Both the position numbers and the translations under genes were made by a program. Positions 18,556 to 26,026 of a DNA stretch of 64,000 nt are shown here, one piece after another (within the stretch, counting starts at the first letter, position 1; every line of letters begins with the position of its first letter). Below the pieces are notes generated by a model, which worked only from the letters and a program-made list of their open reading frames with translations, did not search any database and was not told the DNA's origin. The stretch lies in contig DGQM01000011.1 in assembly GCA_002389765.1 (NCBI GenBank), positions 11,472-75,471 on the forward strand, in the 5' to 3' direction. This DNA comes from Bacteroidetes bacterium UBA4414 (GTDB lineage: Bacteria; Bacteroidota; Bacteroidia; Chitinophagales; Chitinophagaceae).

Positions 18556-19206
18556 TTATTCTGCAATGCCATTCTTCACCGCGTATACTACAAGGCCGGC
18601 TGTATTGCGCACACCTATTTTCTCCAGCAGGGTGCTGCGTATGCCTTCTACGGTGCGCTGGCTCAAGAATACTTTTTCGGCTATCTCTGCATTGGTATGT
18701 TCCATGCATATCAGGCGCAGTATTTCTTTTTCCTTATCGTTCAGCTGCACGTTTTCTTTGGTGCGTTGCTCTATCTGTTTCTTCTTCACAATGGTTTTCA
18801 GCATCAGCTTGCTCACCATATCGTTGAAGTAGTAGTCGTTTTCAGCAACGGCGTGTATGGCCTTGATGATTTCTTCGGGGTCGGCATTTTTGGTCAGGTA
18901 GCCATTTACGCCCATATCCAGCATGTGCAGTACAAAGTTTTCATCATCATACATTGTCAGCACTATAATCTTTACATCCGGATATTTTGCTTTTACGGCC
19001 TTGGTGGCTTCCATACCGTCCATCTCTGGCATCTTCATATCCATCAGTATCACATCGGGCTGTATGCTGCCCAGCAATTGCAATAGCTGCACACCGTTCT
19101 CTGCCTCGCCCACACACTTCAGCACAGCATCGCTATTGAGGGTATAGTGCAAGCCCTGGCGAAAAACTTTATGATCGTCTGCTATGATGTACGTAATAAT
19201 AGCCAT
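18556..19206 (-). CDS. NarL/FixJ-type response regulator
   Basis: 216 residues. Receiver domain 1-120 with the acidic pair D10-D11, phospho-acceptor D56 in 'DVILMDMKMP' and the conserved lysine in 'YLTKNAD'. LuxR/NarL-type helix-turn-helix at about 150-210 ('LNDKEKEILRLICMEHTNAE' then 'LSQRTVEGIRS'). It should be phosphorylated by the kinase encoded 2 bp upstream and bind DNA as a dimer. A palindrome pair at 21091-21126 upstream of the operon is a candidate autoregulatory site. The downstream sheath gene is a possible target or operon partner. Confidence 0.93.
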   Translation of the reverse strand: MAIITYIIADDHKVFRQGLHYTLNSDAVLKCVGEAENGVQLLQLLGSIQPDVILMDMKMPEMDGMEATKAVKAKYPDVKIIVLTMYDDENFVLHMLDMGVNGYLTKNADPEEIIKAIHAVAENDYYFNDMVSKLMLKTIVKKKQIEQRTKENVQLNDKEKEILRLICMEHTNAEIAEKVFLSQRTVEGIRSTLLEKIGVRNTAGLVVYAVKNGIAE

Positions 19207-19208
19207 GC

Positions 19209-19964
19209 CTACAGCGGTATTTGTATAATGGTATGATACCAGTTTTCTTCCTTATCAAAGCTAATGCTGCCGTTCAATACTTTCAAACGGTTCACAATGT
19301 TTTTAAGCCCGGTAGCATCTTTCTTGTATATATATTCCTGAAAGCGCTCTTGTGTAATACCTTGCTTTCCGTTGTGGCTGAAGCGTAGTTCCAACCCGCC
19401 GGGCTGGCGCTCTGCGCTTACCTCTGCCCTGTCTGCACCTGCGTGCTTCAGTGTGTTGTTCAGCAGCTCTTGCATAATGCGATACAGTGCCAACGATTTG
19501 TTTTCGTCCAGCACAGGCAGCTCATCGCCCGAGAAGTCGATGTATATCACACCGCTTTTGTTGAATACATCGAAGAAAGATTGTAATGCCAATTGCAGCC
19601 CCAGCTTTTGCAGCATGGCAGGCTGCAGGCGGTGGCTCAGGTTGCGTATTTTGCCAATGGTTTCGTCTATCAGTTGTTGCGATTGCTCGAAAGCCTCACT
19701 ACCTGCCCCTTCTTTATTGGCCATGCGCAGGTACAGCCTTACCGATGCCAGCGTTGCACCCACATCATCGTGCAGCTCTGCGGCAATACGCATGCGTTCA
19801 TCCTCCTCTGCACGGATAGCGGCTTCGGTCAGTTCTTTTTCTCTTATTAGATTTATACTAGTAATCCTTTTTTGATAATAAACGACGAACAAAACAACTG
19901 CCAATGCCAGAACTAACATTATTAAAGCAGTTGTAACTATGAATATAAGAATACTATCATTCAT
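19209..19964 (-). CDS. Membrane-bound HisKA_3 sensor histidine kinase
   Basis: 251 residues. One N-terminal membrane segment (about 5-30), a short coiled linker, a HisKA_3 dimerisation domain with H65 in 'RIAAELHDDVGATLAS', and a HATPase_c domain (N box 'QELLNNTLKHA', later 'TGLKNIVNRL'). There is no periplasmic sensor domain, so the signal probably comes through the membrane or from the adjacent membrane protein. In the first glycine box the usual Asp is replaced: the sequence reads 'SHNGKQG', which may lower ATP binding. Its start overlaps the upstream gene by 8 bp, indicating translational coupling. Confidence 0.92.
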   Translation of the reverse strand: MNDSILIFIVTTALIMLVLALAVVLFVVYYQKRITSINLIREKELTEAAIRAEEDERMRIAAELHDDVGATLASVRLYLRMANKEGAGSEAFEQSQQLIDETIGKIRNLSHRLQPAMLQKLGLQLALQSFFDVFNKSGVIYIDFSGDELPVLDENKSLALYRIMQELLNNTLKHAGADRAEVSAERQPGGLELRFSHNGKQGITQERFQEYIYKKDATGLKNIVNRLKVLNGSISFDKEENWYHTIIQIPL

Positions 19965-20577
19965 TCTTCTTAGATAAAGCTACAGCAAATAAAATATTAA
20001 CCGCAAGATTCAATCCACGATATATTAACCATATAATTCCGAAATCTGCACTGTTGTTTTTCATCAGATAATCTTCAAAAAGGAAGAAAATCTCTTTAGC
20101 TGAACATCCAATCAAGACTGAAACATTTATCCAAAAAAACATAGAATCTGTAATGTATAAATGCGCTCTCTTCTGAGATAAAAAAACAAATCCTAGTAAT
20201 GCATAAATAATGTAGTAGAAATAAAATACAGCAGCACCTATACCATTACGATTTTCGAAACCTATATAATACACCTGCAAAACGTACAATACTGAGGAGG
20301 ATATAAGTATACTAAGCAATACCTTATTCCAATTTCGAGGATAATACTGATAATAAATTGCAGAAATTAACCAATACTCTACTAAGACATACAAGTTTGC
20401 AACAGGGAATATATTTACGTGAAATCCTCTTTTGAGGATTATCAAGAAAACATCAAAGACAAACCCTGTTAAGATAAATTTCCACAACAAGGTTTGCCTA
20501 TTTCTATATCCGACTAATAATGGAATTAAGAATGATGCAACGGATAAAACTAGAGATATTAGTTGTAATTGGCTCAT
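19957..20577 (-). CDS. Polytopic membrane protein upstream of the kinase
   Basis: 206 residues with about six or seven hydrophobic segments and no soluble domain. It is not recognised as a named family. Its ATG overlaps the stop of the preceding gene (TAATG) and its end overlaps the kinase start by 8 bp, so the three are very probably co-translated. By position it could be the sensing component for the kinase, which has almost no extracytoplasmic part. Charged residues cluster at the C-terminus (SKKNE). Confidence 0.8.
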   Translation of the reverse strand: MSQLQLISLVLSVASFLIPLLVGYRNRQTLLWKFILTGFVFDVFLIILKRGFHVNIFPVANLYVLVEYWLISAIYYQYYPRNWNKVLLSILISSSVLYVLQVYYIGFENRNGIGAAVFYFYYIIYALLGFVFLSQKRAHLYITDSMFFWINVSVLIGCSAKEIFFLFEDYLMKNNSADFGIIWLIYRGLNLAVNILFAVALSKKNE

Positions 20578-21023
20578 TACGGATGCAAATCACTCAAATC
20601 AAAATGTAAAACACCACCTCCACTCACTGCTTTAAATACAATATCATACTGACCATTTGCATTCTTTGCTTTGTAAAAGTGAAACTCCTGTACATCCATC
20701 ATTTGCTTGATGCCCTTAAACAATGGAATAGAGTAATACTTAGTTGTTTCCAACATCTCCACAAGCGTTACATCTACATTATTCGAGTTTGTATCATTCT
20801 CATCTGTATCAAACCTCAACCGCATAGTTGTACAATCTGCATCACTAATCATGTCATTAATTTCATTCCATGTTTTCATACACGACGCTACTGCAGGTGT
20901 AGGAGTACCCCAAAATGCACTCACCATCGTATTGAACTTGGCCTGTGTTATCTTATGATTATTGGCAATTGTCTGCTGGTCTGCAGGGTTGGTACAGTCG
21001 TACCTTGCTTCTGTATTACTCAT
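20577..21023 (-). CDS. Hypothetical protein, first gene of the two-component operon
   Basis: 148 residues, no signal peptide, four cysteines (C10, and those in 'VASCMK' and 'DADCTT' among them) and an aspartate/asparagine-rich stretch 'RFDTDENDTNSNNVDVT'. Family not recognised. It heads the operon and shares the TAATG overlap with the membrane protein gene. It could be a soluble partner of the signalling pathway or of the sheath; there is no direct evidence for either. Confidence 0.75.
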   Translation of the reverse strand: MSNTEARYDCTNPADQQTIANNHKITQAKFNTMVSAFWGTPTPAVASCMKTWNEINDMISDADCTTMRLRFDTDENDTNSNNVDVTLVEMLETTKYYSIPLFKGIKQMMDVQEFHFYKAKNANGQYDIVFKAVSGGGVLHFDLSDLHP

Positions 21024-21090
21024 AGTTAGTTTGTTTTCCTATAAAGATAAAAGAAGCTGCGAGGTTTGTGCAAGTACCTATGCCCATTTC

Positions 21091-21126
21091 GCGTATCGAT
21101 TCGCAGAAAATGCGTATTTCTACGCA
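21091..21126 (-). promoter_or_regulatory. Candidate operator upstream of the two-component/sheath operon
   Basis: An imperfect palindrome GCGTATCGATTCGC (21091-21104) is followed by TGCGTA-TTTC-TACGCA (21111-21126), a perfect 6-bp inverted repeat. Their centres are ~21 bp apart and they lie 68-103 bp upstream of the first gene. A weak -7 box (TATCTTTA on the minus strand) lies between them and the gene. Spacing by two helical turns suits two regulator dimers. Confidence 0.4.
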
Positions 21127-21306
21127 CCGCAAATCAGGGTTTCCAACCTTTTTCATCTATAGCAGTTTGCAGACCTTTATATCTCAAACACAGCCCCGAA
21201 ATCTTTACACTATGCTACCCATACATACCCCAACGCTATTGGTTTTTCATTTTCCCTTATACGGATACAGGTAGTATCCATCCACGTACCCCTAATGAAA
21301 CCCCTG

Positions 21307-21332
21307 CCCCTCAAAAGGCGGGGCTTTTTTAT
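21307..21332 (+). terminator. Terminator-like hairpin without an obvious upstream gene
   Basis: GCCCC and GGGGC pair around a short loop and are followed by six Ts, oriented to the right. The preceding ~280 bp on this strand hold no convincing gene, so it may end a short RNA or be left over from a lost gene. I see nothing else in 21130-21300. Confidence 0.5.
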
Positions 21333-21405
21333 TTGGAGACACGACAACCACATTAAATACTGCTTAAAATTGAATGGTGCATTATACTACAGCCAACATT
21401 AGCCA

Positions 21406-21413
21406 TACATTTG
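21406..21413 (+). promoter_or_regulatory. -7 box of ELWxxDGT gene 9
   Basis: TACATTTG, identical to the box of gene 2 (4682-4689), lies 27 bp before the ATG at 21441. Confidence 0.6.
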
Positions 21414-21440
21414 TAAAACACTTTATAAAACCTTTTTAAT

Positions 21441-23045
21441 ATGAAATACCTTTCAACTCTTAATCTATTATTACTGTCTGCATTCAGCGCTACTGCACAA
21501 CTTTCTTTCAACGAAATAATTCTGAACCCGGGTATAGCTTCATCTACTCCACATAATATGAGGGATGTAAATGGCACGATGTACTTTCAGGCAGAGCGTG
21601 CAGGACAAGGTAACGAGCTCTGGGCTACAGATGGAACTGCAGCAGGCACCAGATTTATTAAAGACCTCTACAGCGGGCCCAACAGCTCAAACCCGCACAG
21701 CTTCGTTGGCATGAATGGCAAAGTCTATTTTTTGGCTAAAGGTGCGAACAAGACTGACGACCTGTGGGAAACAGACGGTACTACAACAGGAACGAAACTA
21801 ATATTTCAAAGCAATTTCAACAATGCCATCGGCGCTACAGCACTTCGGGTAATGAATGGCAAAATATACTTTAACGCTATGACAGCTACAGAAGGTCTGG
21901 AAATATGGGAAAGTGACGGAACTACTGCCGGCACCAAACTATTGAAAGACATTAATGCAGGCACCGGCAACGGCGGGTTTGGCTATAGCATAGTATATAA
22001 CAACAAGCTATATTTTGAGGCATTTGATGGCACCACCAGTGCACTATGGAGTACAGATGGCACAACAGCGGGCACTATAAAAGTGAGCAACAATCCTGTT
22101 TCGTACATCTACAATATGTGTGTGCTGAACAACATGATATACTTTACCGCAACAGATGCCACAGGGCGTGTGTTGTATAAGTCTGACGGTAGTAATGCGG
22201 GTACTGTGCCTGTAGCAACCCTTAGCACCAGCACCGTTGCAACGCCATCATTATCAGAGGAAGTAATGGTGAATAACAAACTGTATTTTGTAAATACAGA
22301 CAATAATACCCAGCAAATATGGGCTACAGATGGTACTACCACCGGCACAATAAAGCTGAAGGAAATCGCCAACACATCTGCAGGTTCTATAACAAACCTA
22401 ACTGTATATAACGCCAATGTGTACTTTGCAATACAAAACAAGAACAGTGCAGTATTATACAACACAGATGGCATTACCGGCAATACAAAAACTGCAAATG
22501 GCTTTACTGCAAATGCAAACACGTTTACAAAAATAACAGACCTTACAAGCCATAATGGCTACTTGTATTTCACTGCCTATTCGCCATATTATCTTAGCAA
22601 TCAACTATATGCTGTAAATCCTGATGGAGAAGTGATGAATATAAAACCTGCAGGAAATAGCGTAACAAACACAATGCCTAACTACAGCGGCTACATACAC
22701 TCATTCAACAATAAACTTTTTGTAGCAGCAGCGTTCAACAGCAACGAAGGTTTTGAACTCTGGAGCATAGAAGGCACACCAACAGGCATTAGCAATACAG
22801 CTGCAAAAGCTGCCAATACCTTCACACTGTACCCTAACCCTGCAACAGATGTATTGCATATAAAAACAGGCAACGTCAACAAACAGGCAAGCATCCGTAT
22901 TGTTAATCAACTGGGGCAAACTGTAGTAGCTGAAGATATTACAAACAAAAACACCATTTCGCTGCTAGGCATTGCTCCCGGCACCTACACTGCAACTATA
23001 GATGCTGATGGCCAACGCGAAACGCAACAACTAACCATTCAATAG
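21441..23045 (+). CDS. ELWxxDGT-repeat T9SS protein 9 (outlying member)
   Basis: 534 residues. Signal peptide MKYLSTLNLLLLSAFSATAQ. Seven repeats (ELWATDGTAAGT, DLWETDGTTTGT, EIWESDGTTAGT and more divergent ones ending with LYNTDGITGNT). Its T9SS domain (LYPNPATDVLHIKTGNVNK ... PGTYTATIDADGQ) belongs to the same type but differs from the near-uniform domain of genes 1-8. It is separated from them by the tail-sheath operon, which fits escape from the gene conversion that seems to homogenise the block. Confidence 0.88.
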   Translation: MKYLSTLNLLLLSAFSATAQLSFNEIILNPGIASSTPHNMRDVNGTMYFQAERAGQGNELWATDGTAAGTRFIKDLYSGPNSSNPHSFVGMNGKVYFLAKGANKTDDLWETDGTTTGTKLIFQSNFNNAIGATALRVMNGKIYFNAMTATEGLEIWESDGTTAGTKLLKDINAGTGNGGFGYSIVYNNKLYFEAFDGTTSALWSTDGTTAGTIKVSNNPVSYIYNMCVLNNMIYFTATDATGRVLYKSDGSNAGTVPVATLSTSTVATPSLSEEVMVNNKLYFVNTDNNTQQIWATDGTTTGTIKLKEIANTSAGSITNLTVYNANVYFAIQNKNSAVLYNTDGITGNTKTANGFTANANTFTKITDLTSHNGYLYFTAYSPYYLSNQLYAVNPDGEVMNIKPAGNSVTNTMPNYSGYIHSFNNKLFVAAAFNSNEGFELWSIEGTPTGISNTAAKAANTFTLYPNPATDVLHIKTGNVNKQASIRIVNQLGQTVVAEDITNKNTISLLGIAPGTYTATIDADGQRETQQLTIQ

Positions 23046-23066
23046 CATCCATCATTTATATTATAC

Positions 23067-23096
23067 AAAAAGCCCCGCCAGATGCGGGGCTTTTTA
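23067..23096 (+). terminator. Intrinsic terminator
   Basis: A 12-bp stem (23067-23078 with 23084-23095, AAAAAGCCCCGC/GCGGGGCTTTTT). Confidence 0.9.
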
Positions 23097-23238
23097 TTTG
23101 CCATTCACCCAAAAATGACATTACACATTCAGCCATAACCCACTATTTAAAGGTCATTCACCTTGCACATACATTATAGTACACAATAATAAACCCAAAA
23201 ATAGGGTCAAATAGAAACGCCCTGAAGGGGTGATTTTT

Positions 23239-23430
23239 TACTTTTGCAGGTGTGATAATCCCTCTTGGCAGGAACAACCATATTTTTTGTTTGTTTTGTT
23301 TGGAAGGGGCGGTTCTCCGCCCTTTATTCCCAACCCGGCAAACAAATGAAGTTCTTTTTTACCCCTTTGCATGAGTGCATAAAGTAAAAATCCTCGTGGT
23401 GCAACACCCCATTGCCCCGGGGATTTTTTC
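23239..23430 (+). ncRNA. Structured small RNA candidate, 6S-like rod, with its own -7 box
   Basis: TACTTTTG (23239-23246) fits the -7 consensus and would start an RNA near 23251. The ~175-nt product can fold into one rod: AATCCC (23257-23262) with GGGATT (23420-23425), GGCAG (23267-23271) with TTGCC (23412-23416), TTTGTTTG with CAAACAAA further in, and an apical GGGCGG-TTCT-CCGCCC hairpin (23307-23322). The outer stem runs into a T run, giving termination. Size, rod shape, open middle and a small 3' side hairpin (GGTGCAACACC) resemble 6S RNA, which binds the RNA polymerase holoenzyme. No coding frame in it looks real. The name 6S is tentative. Confidence 0.45.
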
Positions 23431-23439
23431 ATTACTGCT

Positions 23440-23447
23440 TATCTTTG
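23440..23447 (+). promoter_or_regulatory. -7 box very close to a start codon
   Basis: TATCTTTG matches the consensus exactly and ends 4 bp before the ATG at 23452, so the transcript should have no leader or only a few bases. Confidence 0.6.
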
Positions 23448-23451
23448 CAGT

Positions 23452-23676
23452 ATGGATAAGCAACAGGAAACCGAAATTCATAAACAACTGATAGATATCA
23501 GCATCAAATCGCATATACAATCGCTGATGACGGAAGGGCAGATAGACGAAAGTGATTTTTACCTGAATGCCGATGGCGATAAGATGATAAACATAACCGA
23601 CGATGCGGGCGATGTGATTGTCTTCAACTACACACAAGGCAGGCTGCAGAGCTATGCGGGTAGGTTGAGGGATTGA
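23452..23676 (+). CDS. Small acidic hypothetical protein
   Basis: 74 residues, soluble, no signal peptide. An N-terminal helix-like part (KQQETEIHKQLIDISIKSHI) is followed by an acidic beta-like part ('DESDFYLNADGDKMINITDD'). I do not recognise the family. The frame is supported by a consensus -7 box immediately upstream and by sensible composition. It sits just after the structured RNA candidate on the same strand. Confidence 0.65.
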   Translation: MDKQQETEIHKQLIDISIKSHIQSLMTEGQIDESDFYLNADGDKMINITDDAGDVIVFNYTQGRLQSYAGRLRD

Positions 23677-23744
23677 ACATTGCCGACAAATATTAAGGAT
23701 TAATTATCTTAGTTCAACAAAATAATCATCTTAAACAAATCTTG

Positions 23745-25331
23745 ATGAAATACCTATTAACATTTGCCCTTGCTATTCTACTAACAGCAACATCATTATT
23801 CGCGCAACCAATTGTTACTTACAGCACAGAAACCTTTCCTGAATCTACTGCTGGCGAAGGAGTTATGTTCCTTAAAAATGGAAATACCGTATGGATTTCC
23901 TTGCAAGGGTGGAAAATACATACCAGAGTCTATAACAACGACCACAAACTAATTGTAAATGAGAGTGCAGAATATAAAAACCTATTTAAAGAAACTGATG
24001 GAAACTCGCCGTCGCTAACCCACACGTTCAGGTCGGGAGAGAATATAGTCTTGCTAATGGAATCAAAAACCAACTGCTTGATGGGAGGATATGTGAGTTG
24101 TGTAAAACATCTATACCGAGTTATCATCAATTCAAACACAGGGAAAATAATACTTACTGATAAGCCGGGACAACTGGAAAAAGTAAAAGGACTGGGTTAT
24201 ACATTAGGAGAAATGGTATTCAATGATATATATGTTGCAAACGACCCTGTAACAGATAATTATGCAATTCTATTTTTTAACGGCTATACCAACGACAATC
24301 CGGATAGAATACGAACCCAAATCTTCAACCCCGATGGAAAAATCATCAAACAAGCTTCGTTGAAATCTCACGCAATCGACTGGAAGAACGTCCATTTCGA
24401 TGGTTTTACGATGCATAACAATAATGTTTACATCGCTACAAACCAATATAACCCTAAGGAAAAGAAAAGCTTCAACGTACCGCTATACATATCAGCTTTG
24501 CGCGATGGTGCAGACACATTTGAATCAAAGGAACTCACAAATAGTCCATTCACAATACAATCAGGATGCACATTAGCATATCACCCGCAAAACAATACAC
24601 TTTACTTACTAAGCACAAGCATCGTTGACAAGAAAATGAAAATAACACTTGCTGGTGGTAATACAGACGTTTATTACGACTCATACTTGTATACTATTGA
24701 TCCGAATACATTATCTGCAACATCTTTCACTCCTCTACGCTTTGACGCTGTGAATCAATATGCTAAGAAGGCGTTCAAAAACAATGGATTCTTTGGAATA
24801 AAACCTGAAATTAACCTGAACAACGATGCTACTGTCACAATGACACCTAGAGAAGAATACTCTATCTCTAATAATCTTGGTGGCAATAGTTTTCAAGCAA
24901 ACTACATAACGTCTTTAGGCATAGCACAGTACGATAAAAACAGCAAAGAGATTGGCGGTTATGCAATCAAAGTACGAGAACATTCACGCGCATTCACATA
25001 TGCCTTAGCCAGAGAGTCTTACTACAGCTATAAATATATTAATACAGGCGCATCTCAATACGTGATATTAAACGATCTGGTTGAAAACTTTGATATCCCT
25101 GAAGCTAATAAACCTCACAGTATTACAACTATATCAGACGCTCACTGCATACTATATACTATACAAGACGGCAAAATCTCCAAGAGCTACCTCTTTGGGA
25201 AACCAGAAAATCCTAAAGAAGGTAATTTTGCATCTATCAATACTATTGCAAAGGACGACAACAATACAGTTGCACTAATAAAAATAAACGGAAAAACGGA
25301 ACAGGCTCAGGTCGTTTGGATAAAGCTATAA
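23745..25331 (+). CDS. Secreted protein of unknown family, 528 residues
   Basis: Starts at the ATG at 23745; a TTG one codon earlier is less likely. Signal peptide MKYLLTFALAILLTATSLFAQ. The body alternates short strand-like segments with 'NNTLYLLSTSIVDKK'-like stretches, which suggests an all-beta, possibly propeller-like fold, but no repeat motif is clear. There is no T9SS sorting domain at the C-terminus (it ends VVWIKL), so it probably stays in the periplasm or reaches the surface by another route. It is more AT-rich than the ELWxxDGT genes. No operon partner. Confidence 0.8.
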   Translation: MKYLLTFALAILLTATSLFAQPIVTYSTETFPESTAGEGVMFLKNGNTVWISLQGWKIHTRVYNNDHKLIVNESAEYKNLFKETDGNSPSLTHTFRSGENIVLLMESKTNCLMGGYVSCVKHLYRVIINSNTGKIILTDKPGQLEKVKGLGYTLGEMVFNDIYVANDPVTDNYAILFFNGYTNDNPDRIRTQIFNPDGKIIKQASLKSHAIDWKNVHFDGFTMHNNNVYIATNQYNPKEKKSFNVPLYISALRDGADTFESKELTNSPFTIQSGCTLAYHPQNNTLYLLSTSIVDKKMKITLAGGNTDVYYDSYLYTIDPNTLSATSFTPLRFDAVNQYAKKAFKNNGFFGIKPEINLNNDATVTMTPREEYSISNNLGGNSFQANYITSLGIAQYDKNSKEIGGYAIKVREHSRAFTYALARESYYSYKYINTGASQYVILNDLVENFDIPEANKPHSITTISDAHCILYTIQDGKISKSYLFGKPENPKEGNFASINTIAKDDNNTVALIKINGKTEQAQVVWIKL

Positions 25332-25473
25332 GGCATTTATGCTAATTTATTCGAGGCTGTATAGAAATACTAAAAAAGAACCCTCTATAGAGCACTATCT
25401 AAGCACAGCTGCCACCTGCGCAACCAATGTCTCTACAACAATCAACGCTTTAACACTAATTAACGCTACAAAA

Positions 25474-25493
25474 GTCCCTTACTGTAAAGGGAC
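25474..25493. other. Hairpin in the gap after the 528-residue gene
   Basis: GTCCCTT (25474-25480) pairs with AAGGGAC (25487-25493). No T run. It lies in the 279-bp gap 25332-25610, which otherwise holds only the hairpin and promoter at 25538-25570 and no convincing gene. Confidence 0.4.
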
Positions 25494-25537
25494 AGCCTTA
25501 GCATCGCAAATAATTCTACAAAGCTTTAACAATAGAA

Positions 25538-25570
25538 ATGCCGCACCAATAGCTGTGCGGCATAGTTTTG
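25538..25570 (+). promoter_or_regulatory. Palindrome overlapping the lipoprotein promoter
   Basis: A perfect 9-bp inverted repeat, ATGCCGCAC (25538-25546) with GTGCGGCAT (25555-25563), runs into the -7 box TAGTTTTG (25563-25570). It may terminate the preceding transcript, or it may be an operator between the -33 and -7 elements. The ATG follows at 25611. Confidence 0.5.
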
Positions 25571-25610
25571 TGTCTTAATACCAATTTCATCAACACTAAA
25601 ATCGACAGCA

Positions 25611-25940
25611 ATGAAAAAACTGAAAATGTTATTCCTCGCATCTGCATGTATGTTTGCCATATCATCTTGCGGAGACGACCACACGACTGCCGAAGAAGCA
25701 GGTGCAGCTATTGATGCGAAAGTAGACACTGCAAAAGCCAACATGGACGCAGCTGCTGCAAATGCAGAACAGAAAATGGACGAAGCAGGCCAAAAAGTAG
25801 AAGACGCTGCCAGCAATGCAGCAGCTACTGTAGAAAATGCTGCTGAAAAAACAGGCGAAGCCGTAAAAGACGGTGCTGCAAAAGCTGCGGGCAAAGTAGA
25901 AGATGCTGCTAAGAAAACGAAAGAAGAACTAAAGAAATAA
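25611..25940 (+). CDS. Ala/Lys/Glu-rich amphipathic lipoprotein
   Basis: 109 residues. A lipoprotein signal (FAISSC, with the lipidated Cys followed by GDD) is followed by ~85 residues made almost only of A, K, E, D, N, V and T in a heptad- or 11-residue-like rhythm (KVDTAKANMDAAAANAEQKM; VEDAASNAAATVENAAEK). This pattern predicts a long amphipathic helix, similar in composition to LEA-like stress proteins or apolipoprotein-like lipoproteins. It probably sits on the periplasmic face of a membrane. It ends at a strong bidirectional terminator shared with the first array gene. Confidence 0.85.
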   Translation: MKKLKMLFLASACMFAISSCGDDHTTAEEAGAAIDAKVDTAKANMDAAAANAEQKMDEAGQKVEDAASNAAATVENAAEKTGEAVKDGAAKAAGKVEDAAKKTKEELKK

Positions 25941-25967
25941 TTGCCCCCTCTCACAAGAGAACAAACA

Positions 25968-25997
25968 AAGATGGCGCACTATGCAGTGCGCCATCTT
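25968..25997. terminator. Bidirectional terminator
   Basis: A perfect 13-bp stem (25968-25980 with 25985-25997, AAGATGGCGCACT and its complement), loop ATGC, between the lipoprotein gene and the first array gene, which converge. Confidence 0.9.
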
Positions 25998-26026
25998 CTT
26001 TTATATCCTAATTATACAGAGCTATA

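Noticed and set aside
21066..21356. Coding region before ELWxxDGT gene 9 on the plus strand
   Set aside because: Three overlapping short frames have biased, low-quality composition and cross the palindromes and the terminator-like hairpin.
23238..23432. 64-codon minus-strand frame over the structured RNA candidate
   Set aside because: It is the complement of a region with nested inverted repeats; no start context or promoter on that strand.
25339..25578. 79-codon frame after the 528-residue gene
   Set aside because: No promoter fits, and it runs through both hairpins and the palindromic promoter of the lipoprotein gene.
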